This document shows positions 47,098 through 57,906 of a stretch of DNA of 64,000 nt, in pieces. Where the stretch lies: NCBI GenBank assembly GCA_035610365.1, contig CM069436.1:3400937-3464936 (forward strand), read 5' to 3'. The stretch comes from Aquatica leii. Its lineage: Eukaryota; Arthropoda; Insecta; Coleoptera; Lampyridae. The first letter of the stretch is position 1, and every line of letters starts with the position of its first letter. The notes beneath the pieces were generated by a model. It had not been told where the DNA came from, did no database searches, and saw nothing but the letters and a program-made list of their open reading frames with translations. A program made the translations under genes and the position numbers.

Positions 47098-48840
47098 ATG
47101 TATTTCTCCATTTACTTTGTTGTTATTACTTTGAGTGCCAGTTTTAATATTTTTTTGGTTGCAGCGTATCAAAATATAAACTTGGATGCATGTATATCAA
47201 AGACTATAAATCAAATGTTTAACGAAGATGAAACTTTAGCCTTTATATACGATGAATACGTAAATATTGAAGTACCAAAAATACTAAAAAATCCATATGT
47301 GATCGCACAAAGTACAAGCCAGACAAATTCCAAACTAGATCGGAGCGCTGCATACATAATACACTTACAAAAACAAGAGTTATTAAATAGTACTTTTAGT
47401 TTCTTAAATTCTAGTACTTTTTGGATACATAAACGTTCTCAAAATGGACGATACTTGGTAGTAATAAACGAAACTACTAAAGATTTACAAAGTATGTTTA
47501 AATTCTTTTGGAATTTGAAAATTCACAAAGTTGTATTTCTTACGCAAGAAACAAATAATTATTCATTTTTTGTTAAAATTCACACAAGCAATCCATTTGA
47601 CAAAGAAAATTATTGTGGAACATATGCAAACATTGTACGTTCTGAAGATTGCAATGGTAATATTTCTATCGAATTTTCAACTTATTATAAAGACATAAGT
47701 AAATGCAATATTACGCTTTTACCAATAGGTTTAGACAAAAACGATTGTTTGTCAATATTTCTAAACAATTTTTTGAATAGATTAGCCAAAAAAATTAATG
47801 GCACAGTTATAATACAAGATATGACCAGTAGAGATGAGATAATGAATATTATAAAACAACCTGCTATTGCGATAAGTTTGAGAACTTATAATTGTCTATA
47901 TTCTGATGTACTTGATTTTTCTATCCCGTTTCTTATAAATAAAGTTATAATTGTTGTGCATGGCGGAGATACAATTTCTCCTATAAAAACTTTATTTGTT
48001 ATATTTAAATTAGAAGTTTGGATTATGATCATTATATCGATTGGAATTACTGCGTTAGCGTTATGGCTTATATTGTCATTCGATAAGAAATTATTTAATA
48101 TTTCCAAATTTGAGGAAATCTGTTTAAATGTTTTTTTAGCTACGATTTGGGAACTTTATGTGTCGGTGCCAAAAAACATCAAGGCTCGTTACATTATTAT
48201 TTGTTATCTTGTATATCAAATACATATTCAAACGGGATTCACATCAAATTTAGTTACAGTTTTGACTACTCCACAACATAATCCTGGAATAAAAAGTTTA
48301 GAAGAATTAGCAAAATCAAATTTATCAATAATAGCTTCTTTAGTAATCAAAGAAACGTTTTTTTCAAATGTAGAAGAATCTAACAGTATTTACAGTAAAA
48401 TAAAAAACCAAATGCAATATAAAGATTTATCATTCATTGAAAAAGCTAAGTTTTTAAATTACAAAAATTGTGCTATGTTGATGTTAGAATTAGAATTGGA
48501 AATGCTTAAATCTGAAGTTGGAGGAAATGTACATGTTAACAGCATACCAACTGATTTAGTCATAGGCAAACTGCATGCTTTGTATGCAATTGCTGCTGGT
48601 CATTATTTCAAAAAACCTTTAAACCTATTTATTAGAAGCATGGACGAATCAGGTATTACACAAAAAAATATCAAGAAAATGTATGATAGCGCTAAAGTAA
48701 AGCCAATATTTAAAAATCTAGTTCCTTTAAATCTGAAACATTTGCTGTGTGCATTTGTCGTTTTATTCTTTGGTTTAATGGTAGCAAGTATTGTTTATCT
48801 AGTAGAAGTTGTAACACATTATTATTATTCACGTCTTTAA
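47098..48840 (+). CDS. Divergent ionotropic receptor (chemosensory), intronless
   Basis: 580 codons, single exon. A hydrophobic signal peptide (about 1-23) precedes an extracellular region with several N-glycosylation sequons. About 200-300 is the first ligand-binding half (CNITLLPIGLDKNDCLSIFL; SIPFLINKVIIVV). TM1 is about 304-326, a pore-side helix about 340-355, TM2 about 363-383 (RYIIICYLVYQIHIQTGFTS followed by LVTVLTTP, the conserved iGluR/IR block), the second ligand-binding half about 395-540, and TM3 about 546-570, with a very short cytoplasmic tail. Ligand-gated cation channels of this family serve taste and smell in insect sensory neurons. Low complexity of conserved ligand residues and the lack of introns place it among divergent IRs. 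The frame is intact, so probably functional. No orthologue is named. Confidence 0.85.
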   Translation: MYFSIYFVVITLSASFNIFLVAAYQNINLDACISKTINQMFNEDETLAFIYDEYVNIEVPKILKNPYVIAQSTSQTNSKLDRSAAYIIHLQKQELLNSTFSFLNSSTFWIHKRSQNGRYLVVINETTKDLQSMFKFFWNLKIHKVVFLTQETNNYSFFVKIHTSNPFDKENYCGTYANIVRSEDCNGNISIEFSTYYKDISKCNITLLPIGLDKNDCLSIFLNNFLNRLAKKINGTVIIQDMTSRDEIMNIIKQPAIAISLRTYNCLYSDVLDFSIPFLINKVIIVVHGGDTISPIKTLFVIFKLEVWIMIIISIGITALALWLILSFDKKLFNISKFEEICLNVFLATIWELYVSVPKNIKARYIIICYLVYQIHIQTGFTSNLVTVLTTPQHNPGIKSLEELAKSNLSIIASLVIKETFFSNVEESNSIYSKIKNQMQYKDLSFIEKAKFLNYKNCAMLMLELELEMLKSEVGGNVHVNSIPTDLVIGKLHALYAIAAGHYFKKPLNLFIRSMDESGITQKNIKKMYDSAKVKPIFKNLVPLNLKHLLCAFVVLFFGLMVASIVYLVEVVTHYYYSRL

Positions 48841-49840
48841 ATGATGTTTATAATATATTTTTTTCATACTTATAAAAACTATTTGCACTAATATTTGTTG
48901 TGTTAACGTATAACGCAAATGGTTTGTGTTTAGATTATAACTATAAGCTGCTGTTTATTAAAGACATTCTTAGACATTTTTAGTAAAGGAAGATGTCATT
49001 TTTCAATTTTAAGTAAGAACAAGTTAAAGTTTGTCACGATACACATATGTTATATGCAATTGTAAACAATTTCAATTAAAATTAAATGCAATCCACTAAC
49101 AATTTTTATTATTTACGGTTTGTCCGTAACATGCCGGTCCTTCGGGCCGGATTTTAAACGATAATGATTAATTAATCAATTAAAGTTTAAAAGTATTCTA
49201 TAAATACTAAATATTTTTGTGCTACAAGAATAATAAACAAAGAAGGTGCAATTAAGTAAAAGCAAATTAACGACAATACAATAAATCTGGAAAATTTTGA
49301 AAGCAGTAGAAGTATTTGCCTTATCGTTGTTATCATATATCGCCATTCGAGGTTCTATCATTGTTATTGGAATTTTACATTAAACAACACGCCACCATGC
49401 GGACGTAAACGTAAACATCAATGGTAGTAATCGCCTGTATGCATCGCATCATTTACATGCTATTTGTGCTTACCGGTTTTTAGTTTTTCTTATTATTTTA
49501 CTCAGTTTTTCGTCGTGCTTTTTGGAATAAGTCTTTTTCAAGGCTTCTACAGTCTCCTATACTGCAATTTGTATGTAAGTACTCTACTGAACGCTCTAAT
49601 TTTATAATAATCTCGTATGCTTTTTATTAACCTAAAAATATGGTTACAAACAGAAACTAACAAATATTTGTCTTTTTCAGAATTCGGTTAGTTAGAATCT
49701 GGAAGAGCAGCGATATTGCTTGTCTGGGAAGTTTTGTTTTGATACTTATAAGCAAATAAAACTTAGAATAAATGTTTCATAACTAACGAATATGATAATT
49801 CTAACTCTTTTGCTATGCGACAACTATAAGTATTACTTAC
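48841..49840. other. Intergenic between IR and THAP exon
   Basis: Downstream exons of the minus-strand THAP gene may lie here, but none could be assigned. A compact stem CCGGTCC-TTC-GGGCCGG sits at about 49135-49151. The minus frame at 49176-49361 has no known motif. Confidence 0.35.
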
Positions 49841-50106
49841 GTACCAGGCAAAATAAAATCATTTTCAATAAAGTGTATAGAACAAACTCGTAGACAAAAA
49901 GTAAGGCGCTTTCCCATTAACAGCTTTAGTTCCCAAGCTTTTAACCGATCAACTTTTTCTATTATTTCTAATTTGTTTGTAATATATGCGAAACCACTTC
50001 GTGCTTTTGGAAAACGGTGAAAACTAAGATTTATTTCACGATCTTTCCTGCTGTGACATCCATACACACAACAATTTACATTGCATTTACGGTTCTTGCT
50101 ATCCAT
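49841..50106 (-). CDS. THAP zinc-finger first coding exon
   Basis: 88 codons from ATG at 50106 to a strong splice donor (GTAAGTAATA on the minus strand, 49831-49840). The sequence matches a THAP domain: CNVNCCVYGCHSRKD (first Cys pair), SFHRFPK, a Trp in LKAWELKLL, and VCSIHFIENDFI with the CxxH pair and terminal PGT. THAP domains bind DNA through a C2CH zinc centre and occur in host transcription factors and in P-element transposases. The remaining exons were not identified, so host gene versus transposon origin is open. A GC-richer upstream region with YY1-like sites favours a host gene. Confidence 0.75.
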
Positions 50107-50487
50107 TACAGGTTAGGTTACTAAAACAAATTTGGTTTCATAAACAAAAAATACGTAAACCCAAACAAAAATGTTTACCTGTATACAATAAAGGTCTTCA
50201 AAAAGACTATTTTGAAGTATAGACAACGAATACAATCTTCACAAATCTCTAACAAAGCAACCAAATACCGCCTAGCTCAATGTGTCTTACGAAAACGATT
50301 ACTACCATTCGTCGCCATGACAGGCGCAACAGTGGCGCCGCCATCGGTAATGTAAAATCCCAATACAATGGTTCTATACATCAAAGTCATTGAAGCGCTT
50401 GCATCGATGATAATTGAAGAAAACCAGATCAAGGTTGTGTTTTCCAATTAAACATAATTAATTAATTTTTAATTTTTCTAAATTACA
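50107..50487 (-). promoter_or_regulatory. Probable promoter region of the THAP gene
   Basis: Contains CGCCATGACAGG at about 50313 and GCCGCCATCGG at 50337-50347, read on the minus strand as CGATGGCGGC, the core bound by YY1/Pho. This stretch is clearly more GC-rich than its surroundings and lies 200-240 bp upstream of the THAP ATG, as in housekeeping promoters. Confidence 0.45.
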
Positions 50488-52504
50488 ATGGCACCAAAAA
50501 GAACCATTGAAAGTGAAGTGATTGAATTAAAAACAAAAATTCTAAAATGTAATAAAACTTTCGAAAAATTATTCTCAAATTCAAGTGCCTTCTTGAAGTT
50601 GTTATCCATTTTTCAGAACGTTCACCGAAAGAATGTGGAACATTCGCGAACGTTTTGCCAAAATGTATAAATGCGGTGCAAACAAATCATAGGACAGTTA
50701 TTCCAGCAATTCGAAAGCGTCAAGTTTAAATAAATAAGTGATTAACGCGTGTATTCGAGATAAATATACGTATAACCTTATACGTGAGTTTAATGTAAAC
50801 AAACGTAAGTGTTTAAATAAATAAATGTTATCCGCGGACTTTATCTTCATGTAAGTGATAGTGCTATATAAAATTAGTGTAAGTGTTTTTGTTAAATATC
50901 CTTAGATTTAATTAGTTCGGTTAGTTATAAACGTGTACAATCGCCTGCAACCAAAATGACCGCTTAAGATCAACCTATTCACATTCTAATAGTATGTGGT
51001 GTTTCCCATTAGAAGCTTAAATCAAATAAAACATTGTAATTTTATTACCTGTCTAGCTAAAGAAATAATAGAAATACTAGATTGGTATTTATTATAAAAT
51101 TTTAAATGTATTTAATATTTAAAAAGTGTATTTTAGAGATTTAATACCTTATGCATGCTATTAATTGTAGAATTGTAGAATATCAGATATTTATATAGAA
51201 TATTGCTTCTTCTAATACTACTATCATTACTAGTGTATTCATAACATATTCACAATTACTATGCATAATTAATTAAATCATTTTAATAGCGGAGTGATTA
51301 AAGATACATCAAATGATCAATCAAATAAAAAACCATATCGTTCTGTTTTTTAACACAAAACGACTTTCAGATTCTAAAATGAATACTACTTACATTTTTT
51401 ATAAAATAACGATTTACTTTATCGCTATATAAAATGAAAAAATCGTTTTTTGTAGTAATGTCGACTAATTTAAATCATCGTTTTAAACTAAACTAAATTT
51501 AAACAAGCTTTAAGTAGATTAATACCTAATCGCTTTTCTTATTAGTTAGTAGTTTTATTATAGAAATATGTTTATTTAATACATAAAAGTGTTACAATTA
51601 ATAATTCGTATATATGTCGTTAACCTGTTCAGCATCAAGTTAATTAATTTTTAGTAGTAGTCGGATCCTCGGAAACGTTCCCAAAGTTCATTTACAACTT
51701 GAGCTAGATTATTTAAATTCAGAGGCGTAGCTACATACAGCGCCCTGAAGCAAATAAGATCTGTGCTCCTCCTTTTTCTTCTCACAAATGTTTCAATTAA
51801 ATTCTAAATTTTCTAGTATTTATTTTTTAATTTCAATTTTAAACATTATTTAATGATAATTGATTTAAAATTTTTAAATATATGACATATTCACATAGTA
51901 ATATTGAATTAATTATACATGATTATGTTATAAACTATATTAAGACATTTACAAATCTTAAAACTGTTAATCGGTCGATTAATTCACTTAGATCAAGTTG
52001 ACCAACAATTTGTTTTTCAATTGATATTGTGGCTAAGACGGGATTGAGATATACTGCTTCGTAAATATCTTTTGGGAGAGACTGGGTTGTGAATTAAGAG
52101 TAATTCAACAACTTCGCGTATAGAAGTAATTTGTCTTAATTGAATAAAAAAACACATTTTAAGTCTTATTAATTGTGGCCCAAAACTAAAAGAAATATCT
52201 GAAGAATAAGCCATTTCAACAATTTGGAATCAACCAAAACAGTTTCATCAGATGATGCGACAAAATATACCAGCGATAAACATTTAAAAAGGCTACTTAC
52301 GGATTTAAATTTAATATTTAATTGAGTAAATACTATGTCAATTACTTTATTAAAAAAATTTCACTTTAAAACATTCTTTACTATTTTTAATGGGCTCATC
52401 CAGTTTGTCAAAAACAAGACTTTTTGGCGAAACAAAGTTCAATGCTCCATTTAGTTGATAATTCAACTGCCTCGTTTTTAAAAATATCCCAATTATTTAA
52501 TATA

Positions 52505-54423
52505 CAGTGTGTCCGAAAAGTATGGAATATATTATACAGGTCGATAAATATGCACTTTACACGAAAAAGTTGTAAATAAAAGTTGTTTATCACTTAGTTA
52601 TCTACCACCTGGGAGATATCAATTTAAATTTTTGCTGTAAACAAAATCGCAACGAATAACACTTAATTTTTTTAAATGGCAAGGCACGTCTTTATTATAC
52701 TCATTTGATAGAGTCTTTTTTTCTCTTTTCAACCATATGAAACTTGAACCTTTACATCAAAAAATTTTCAAGAAAAACAAGGACATGTCTAACAAATTTA
52801 TTTTACTGAGCAGTATTAATCAGGTACGTAATATGTAGCATTGAAACAATTGAATGCACTTTAGAACACTGTCGCACTTTGCTATTTGTTAGTGCTTGAA
52901 ATATGGCTCAATTATCTGAGAAACATAGAATTGAAATTTTAATGATTCTGGGATATGGAGATAGAAGAAGAACCCAAGACGAAGTATGTAATTTATTTAA
53001 TAACTTGCATCCAGAATTAAACATTTCGCAGTCCACGGTAAGCAAAATTTGGCGGAAATTTCAAGAGACAGGTTCGGTGAAAGATGCGAGTAGAACTGGT
53101 AGACCTTTGTCATTAAGTAATGTGGAACGAGAAAATGTGTTCTTGTCTGTTGAGGAAAATCCACAAATTTCTGTTCGGCAAATTGCTAGAGACCATAATT
53201 TGAATAAATCGGCTGTACATGACGTTTTAAAAAAAGAAAAATTTCATCCTTATAAAGCTTGTGTAGTTCAAGAATTATTTGAAGACGATTTGGACAGAAG
53301 GCTGAAGTTTTGTGAAACAATAACAAACAAACTTGAACGAGATGCACATTTTCATAAAAATATCCTTTTTACTGATGAGGTCACGTTTTGTTTAAACGGC
53401 ACAATTAACAAACAAAACACACGTTACTGGTCTTCACAAAATCCTCACTGGTATCTAGAAGGACACACCCAATACCAGCAGAAAGTCAACGTCTGGGTAG
53501 GAATGATTGGAAGACAAATTTTGGGGCCATATTTTTTTAAATGTAGTTTAACGACAAATATTTATTTCGATTTCTTAAGATTTGAGTTAGTTCCTGCTTT
53601 GGCCGAGTTATTTCCACATGAAGTAGATCCAGATATACCTCATAACAGAATATGGCTTCAACAAGAAGGGGCACCTCCACATTTTGGAATTAATGTCCGC
53701 CACTTTCTTAATAATACTTTTCAAAATACATGGATAGGCAGAAGAGGTACGATAGAATGGCCTGCTCGCTCGCCGGATTTAAGTCCACTAGATTTTTTTC
53801 TTTGGGGCTATATTAAAATCAAAATTTATGTAAATAGACCTGATAATGTTGAAGATTTGAAGAATCGCATTAGAGTTGAGATAAGAGCTATAACTCGAGA
53901 TATGATTTTAAAAGCAATCGATGGTTTTAAAAATCGAATTTACCACTGTCAAATTATGAATGGTTTACATTTTGAACATTTATTGTAAGTTTAGTTTAAA
54001 TACATTTTTTTGTTATAACAATTTTATGTAAAGATATTTAAAGTTTAATATTTGCTATTGTGACAGTGCATTCAATTGTTTCAATGCTACATATTACGTA
54101 CCTGATTAATACTGCTCAGTAAAATAAATTTGTTAGACATGTCCTTGTTTTTCTTGAAAATTTTTTGATGTAAAGGTATTCAAGTTTCATATGGTTGAAA
54201 AGAGAAAAAAAGACTCTATCAAATGTGTATAATAAAGACGTGCCTTGCCATTTAAAAAAATTTAAGTGTTATTCGTTGCGATTTTGTTTACAGCAAAAAT
54301 TTAAATTGATATCTCTCAGGTGGTAGATAACTAAGTGATAAATAACTTTTATTTACAACTTTTTCGTGTAAAGTGCATATTTATCGACCTGTATAATATA
54401 TTCCATACTTTTCGGACAGACTG
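52505..54423 (+). mobile_element. mariner (DD41D) element with about 356-bp TIRs
   Basis: 1919 bp from CAGTGTGTCCGAAAAG to CTTTTCGGACAGACTG, with TA on both sides (52503-52504 and 54424-54425). Inverted repeats 52505-52860 and 54065-54423 are nearly perfect, unusually long for mariner. They surround a single intact transposase ORF. High TIR identity and an open ORF indicate recent arrival, yet the transposase has an altered catalytic residue. Confidence 0.92.
52903..53988 (+). CDS. mariner transposase, DD41D type with D-to-E change
   Basis: 361 codons, intact. The N-terminal paired helix-turn-helix region (about 5-115: STVSKIWRKFQ, GRPLSLSN, VRQIARDHNLNKSAVHDVLK) binds the TIRs. The catalytic domain has LFTDEVTF (D158), WLQQEGAPPHFG (position 255 is Glu where Asp is usual) and WPARSPDLSPLDFFLWG (D297), the 41-residue spacing of the rosa-like DD41D group. 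Cut-and-paste transposition at TA needs all three acidic residues. Glu at 255 probably cripples catalysis, though binding could remain. The upstream leader lies in the TIR-to-ORF gap. Confidence 0.9.
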   Translation: MAQLSEKHRIEILMILGYGDRRRTQDEVCNLFNNLHPELNISQSTVSKIWRKFQETGSVKDASRTGRPLSLSNVERENVFLSVEENPQISVRQIARDHNLNKSAVHDVLKKEKFHPYKACVVQELFEDDLDRRLKFCETITNKLERDAHFHKNILFTDEVTFCLNGTINKQNTRYWSSQNPHWYLEGHTQYQQKVNVWVGMIGRQILGPYFFKCSLTTNIYFDFLRFELVPALAELFPHEVDPDIPHNRIWLQQEGAPPHFGINVRHFLNNTFQNTWIGRRGTIEWPARSPDLSPLDFFLWGYIKIKIYVNRPDNVEDLKNRIRVEIRAITRDMILKAIDGFKNRIYHCQIMNGLHFEHLL

Positions 54424-55239
54424 TATGTACATATATACTATATTTAAATAAATGTGGTTTGGTTGAAACAATGATTTAAATTAGTCGATATTATTACAAG
54501 TATGATAAAGTACTCGTTATTTTACGAAAAATGTAAATGATATTAATTTTAGAATCTGAATGCTATTAGAATGTGAATAGGTACGATCTTAAGCGGTCAG
54601 TTTGGTTGAAGGCGAGTGTACATATTTTTGGTATAAATAAATTAGTTAGTTTTAATAATCGTTGCAGTATTAATCAAATTAAAGGAATTGATAGATTTGT
54701 AAACGAGCATAAGTTAGATGCCCCATCAATTGAATTAAGAGATAAATTACTTATTAGAAAATCGAGTTTTAATGAATATTTTGAGCAAATAATCAATTAG
54801 ATACCAGAATTATTTGTTTGGATGCAAACCAAGTATTAACTGATGTTGAAAATGACGATATTTTATATAGGTATTCACTATTCACGTCGGAGCGTTTATT
54901 AATAATTTTATTCAAACATGTGACGAGAAAATAAATTTAATAACATGTGAACTAGGTGTTAACGTAAATGAAATTCGCAATGTTAAATTGCCAAATATCC
55001 AAATTCATAATTTTAATGGAAAATGTATTAGCGATTTTAAACCTTTAGTTTAGATACATACTTATTAATAGTAAAATTTTGAACGTATAAAATTAAGGTA
55101 AATTGTAAATAATAATCTAATTACTGATTTTATAAAAACAATTTTACATAGGTACTATTAATATTTCGCTGTATGTGCAAAATTATTTATAAATAAAGTG
55201 AAACTTTTATACTTTAATTTTGTTTAAATATAAATGATA

Positions 55240-56990
55240 CTATCAAACAGAATTTTCCGGTGTAAGGATAAATATTTGTGCAAATACAATGTAATTTATT
55301 TAAATTTTTGTTCACATAGTCACATTCTTTTTTTTTTGTTTAAGCGGTTAAATACTTCACTTATTAATGAGTATCATAATTACATTTTCGTATTTATTAA
55401 TATTATTTTAATTTTAATAATAATTATTTAGGTATCACTTCACTTTTGCGTTAATAAAATGTTAATAAATAAGCATACATTTATCATTACAGTTCATGCT
55501 GTAGTTTATTTTAATAATATAATTAAATAAAAAAACATATTATCATATAAAAAATAATAATGCAAAAGTTGTATAGAAATAATTAATACTTTGTGCATAG
55601 AGTTACTAAATTTTCACACAACTGTGATCCGCGAAAACGTTTCCAAACTAATTGTGAATGTTAGATAATATTTTCAGGTGTTGAATTGAATATCACTATC
55701 TCAGTTTCTGATCATTGCACCCCACATATTTTCAATTGAGTTCAAATCTGGTGATCTCGCTGGCCATTCAATTATTTCAGCTTCGTTTTGATCTTCAATC
55801 CAGTCCCTAACAGTTCGTGCTGTATAACCAGGAGAATTATCCTGGACTACTTGAATAATTTCCAGCTCATCTTGTGGAATGATTCTTCTCACAGAAGGTA
55901 TCAAGACATTATCTAAAATATTCAGTTATTGCTCTGAAGTAAATCGAGATGGTGTCACTTGCACTAACTCTCTTGGATCCGCTGGAGATGGCCATCCCCA
56001 CACTCCAGCTGTCACTCTACCACTTTACCTATTGGGCAAAACTTGTTCTATATTGTAACGAGTGTTTTGTGGTCTCCACACTGTAGTAAGACATTGATCA
56101 GTGCTAGAAAATACTTTTTTAACTGTAAAGATAACAGTACTCGAATCCAAATTTAAATATTGGCGACAAAAGCGCAACCGAGCTGCAGCATGACGCTCTG
56201 TAATGTAAGGTTTACTTGCCGGTTTTTTACAATGTAAATCTGATTCGTGTAAACGTCTCTGAATGGTAGAAACAGAGCAATTAATATTCAGCGTTTCCTT
56301 TATTTTTTGGCAAGTTTTTTTGTAATGTATATCCGAGTATGTCCGCATCTTCTTGCCGAGAAGTAATTCTAGGCTTAGGTGGTCTGTTGCTTACAAGTGA
56401 CCTATTACCAACTTCCTGATCTTTCGTAATCCATCGCCGGATTTGTTTATTCTACAAAGTGTTAAGGTTTTAGTATTAGATTACATTTATCATTAGTACT
56501 ATATTAACAGCCATTATACATTATATATCTATTTAAAAAATTGACGTCAATTTAATAGATTCCAATATCTTATAAAATAGTATTGTTAGTGATCATATTT
56601 AATACATGCTGACTGTGTTGCAATGCAATGTAAAAAATATACTTTAGAAAAAGGCTTACCGATAAGTCAATATGTTGTGATATTGTTCGAGGTGACATTC
56701 CTGCTTGTGCTATTCCAACAATACTTCCTCTTAATTCTAAGATAGAATCTATTTGTCCTAATCTTTAAGGCATATTCACAAAATATTATAATCACATAAA
56801 CAATGATGTTACCACTAGGAACTCCCAATTTATATTACAATTTTGTAAATGAAAAATTTATATTTATACGACAGAAGGCCATAACCTGATGATATATTTA
56901 CAAAAGGTAATTATGAAACTTATTAATAAGTGAGGTATTTATTAATCCGCTTAATCCTAAGATGCATATCCGGTAGAATTGTTTATTAAT
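55240..56990 (-). mobile_element. Degenerate Tc1-like element
   Basis: A minus-strand transposase relic lies between inverted stretches: AAGCGGTTAAATACTTCACTTATTAAT (55342-55368) versus the reverse complement of ATTAATAAGTGAGGTATTTATTAATCCGCTTAA (56922-56954). CCGGTGTAAGGAT (55247) and CCTAAGATGCATATCCGG (56955-56973) lie further out. Exact ends and the TA duplication were not settled. Confidence 0.55.
55640..56470 (-). pseudogene. Tc1-like transposase relic (DD35E spacing)
   Basis: In minus-strand order: IRRWITKDQEVGNRSL; QKIKETLNINCSVSTIQRRL (second helix-turn-helix); KKPASKPYITERHAAARLRF; VIFTVKKVFSSTDQ, where the first catalytic Asp of the FTDEK box is Val; VVQDNSPGYTARTVRDW with the second Asp; and EWPARSPDLNSIENMWGAM with Glu 35 residues later. 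Frame breaks occur between 55905 and 56025. It lacks both frame and active site. Confidence 0.8.
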
Positions 56991-57906
56991 TTGCACAAAA
57001 ACATAAAAGCAGTTGTGGTTTCATAAAAGGCTTGTTTCAGAGTAATATTTAAGTCTTCTCGTATGATTTTAAGAAACACATATACAATTTAATAATGGTA
57101 ATCACCTTTTTGTATTTATACCACAAACAAAAAGCCATAACCTCAAGATATCTTTACGTCAATACGATCAATACTATTAAATGTCTTTAAAATGAGCATT
57201 ACCGCACTTTCATTAACAAACACATCATTAATAAGTGAGGTATTTGTTAGTTCACTTAACTCTAGGATGCATATCCGGTACAATACCTACTTTTAGATAG
57301 ACCGGACAAACATTCAAATTAAAAAATTGAAAAAATAAACAGTTATTTCATAACAAAAAACAAGTATCGATGTTACTTATTAATTATTATATAAGAAAAA
57401 TTGTTTATAAACTATAGTAACAAACGCTGCATATTCTTATAACCAAACATTACTCCGGGTCTGATAAGCCAGGTTTATACATCCTACATACAAAAATAAT
57501 ATGACTATCAGAACACACATTTCAATAAATTACATTAATAGTTAAAATTTAGACGTAACAAATACTTTTTAAATAATTTTGCAAATATAATATCGGCATC
57601 TTTATTCAAAACATTTATTACCTAAAAATTTGACGATATAGTATGTGCTATGTTTATTAAAAATATGTTAATAAATTGTTATTCAAAATTAGAAAAAAGT
57701 GTTTGTTTTTTAATTCGCACAAAAAATATAAAGAAAATTTTGGTTTTATAAAACGCTTATTTGAGAGTAATATTTAAAAGCCTTTTCGTATGTTTTGAGA
57801 AATACATACAAAATTAAGTAATGGTAATCACCTTTTTGTATTTATACGACAAAGAGAAAACCATAACCTTAGGATATATTTATAGGTATAAATAAGATTA
57901 ATACTA
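56850..57906. repeat. Direct repeats of a noncoding element
   Basis: A block containing GTAATGGTAATCACCTTTTTGTATTTATAC, shown here by its core GGTAATCACCTTTTTG, occurs at 57101 and 57822. A related TTTATACGACAGAAGGCCATAACC lies at 56869. The preceding 85 bases also match (57015-57100 versus 57735-57820). A second repeat, ATTAATAAGTGAGGTATTT with GGATGCATATCCGGTA, occurs at about 56922 and 57228. These look like partial tandem copies of one MITE-like or Tc1-related sequence. No gene is seen. Confidence 0.6.

Larger units (their letters stand above)
50940..54615. mobile_element. TIR DNA element (possibly hAT-like), hosting a mariner
   Basis: Flanked by GTGTACA at 50933-50939 and 54616-54622 (7 bp; an eighth base differs). 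Terminal inverted repeats: 50941-50994 matches the reverse complement of 54551-54615 (TCGCCT-CAACCAAA-TGACCGCTTAAGATC). The inner repeat continues at 51369-51500 versus 54460-54550, the left arm having about 370 extra bases (50995-51367). Without the mariner it is about 1.76 kb, with no transposase seen. The class is uncertain; the duplication length favours hAT. A Tc1-type terminal fragment (CGGATCCTCGGAAACG) lies near 51662. Confidence 0.6.
50553..54666 (+). repeat. Solo LTR C (gypsy family), split by later insertions
   Basis: 50553-50939 and 54616-54666 together make one LTR in the orientation opposite to LTR A and B. Matching blocks are CTCAAATTCAAG, GAACGTTCACC-AAAG-ATGTGGAACATTCGCGAACG, ATCCGCGGAC and AGATTTAATTAGTTCGGTTA, then ATAAATTAGTTAGTTTTAAT ending CGTTGCA. 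Flanks GTAA (50549-50552) and GTAT (54667-54670) form a 4-bp duplication with one mismatch. It is inserted in BEL Gag and itself hosts a TIR element. Confidence 0.75.
50488..55070 (+). pseudogene. BEL/Pao Gag relic, interrupted by a nest of insertions
   Basis: The left piece (50488-50552) encodes MAPKRTIESEVIELKTKILK. The right piece (from 54667) continues GIDRFVNEHKLDAPSIELRD, then LTDVENDD and, in other frames, VKLPNIQIHNFNGK near 54990. The last motif is the LPK.ELP.FSG signature of the BEL/Pao Gag family (DUF1759). The frame is continuous across the inserted LTR if one duplicated GTAT is discounted. Later stops and frameshifts make it dead. Neither its own LTRs nor pol were found. Confidence 0.65.

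Noticed and set aside
50488..50670. 60-codon ORF as a host gene
   Set aside because: Its first 22 codons are BEL Gag and the rest is LTR C sequence.
54573..54800. 75-codon ORF taken as one gene
   Set aside because: It spans the TIR end, the last bases of LTR C and BEL Gag, so its first part is an insertion junction and not a gene start.
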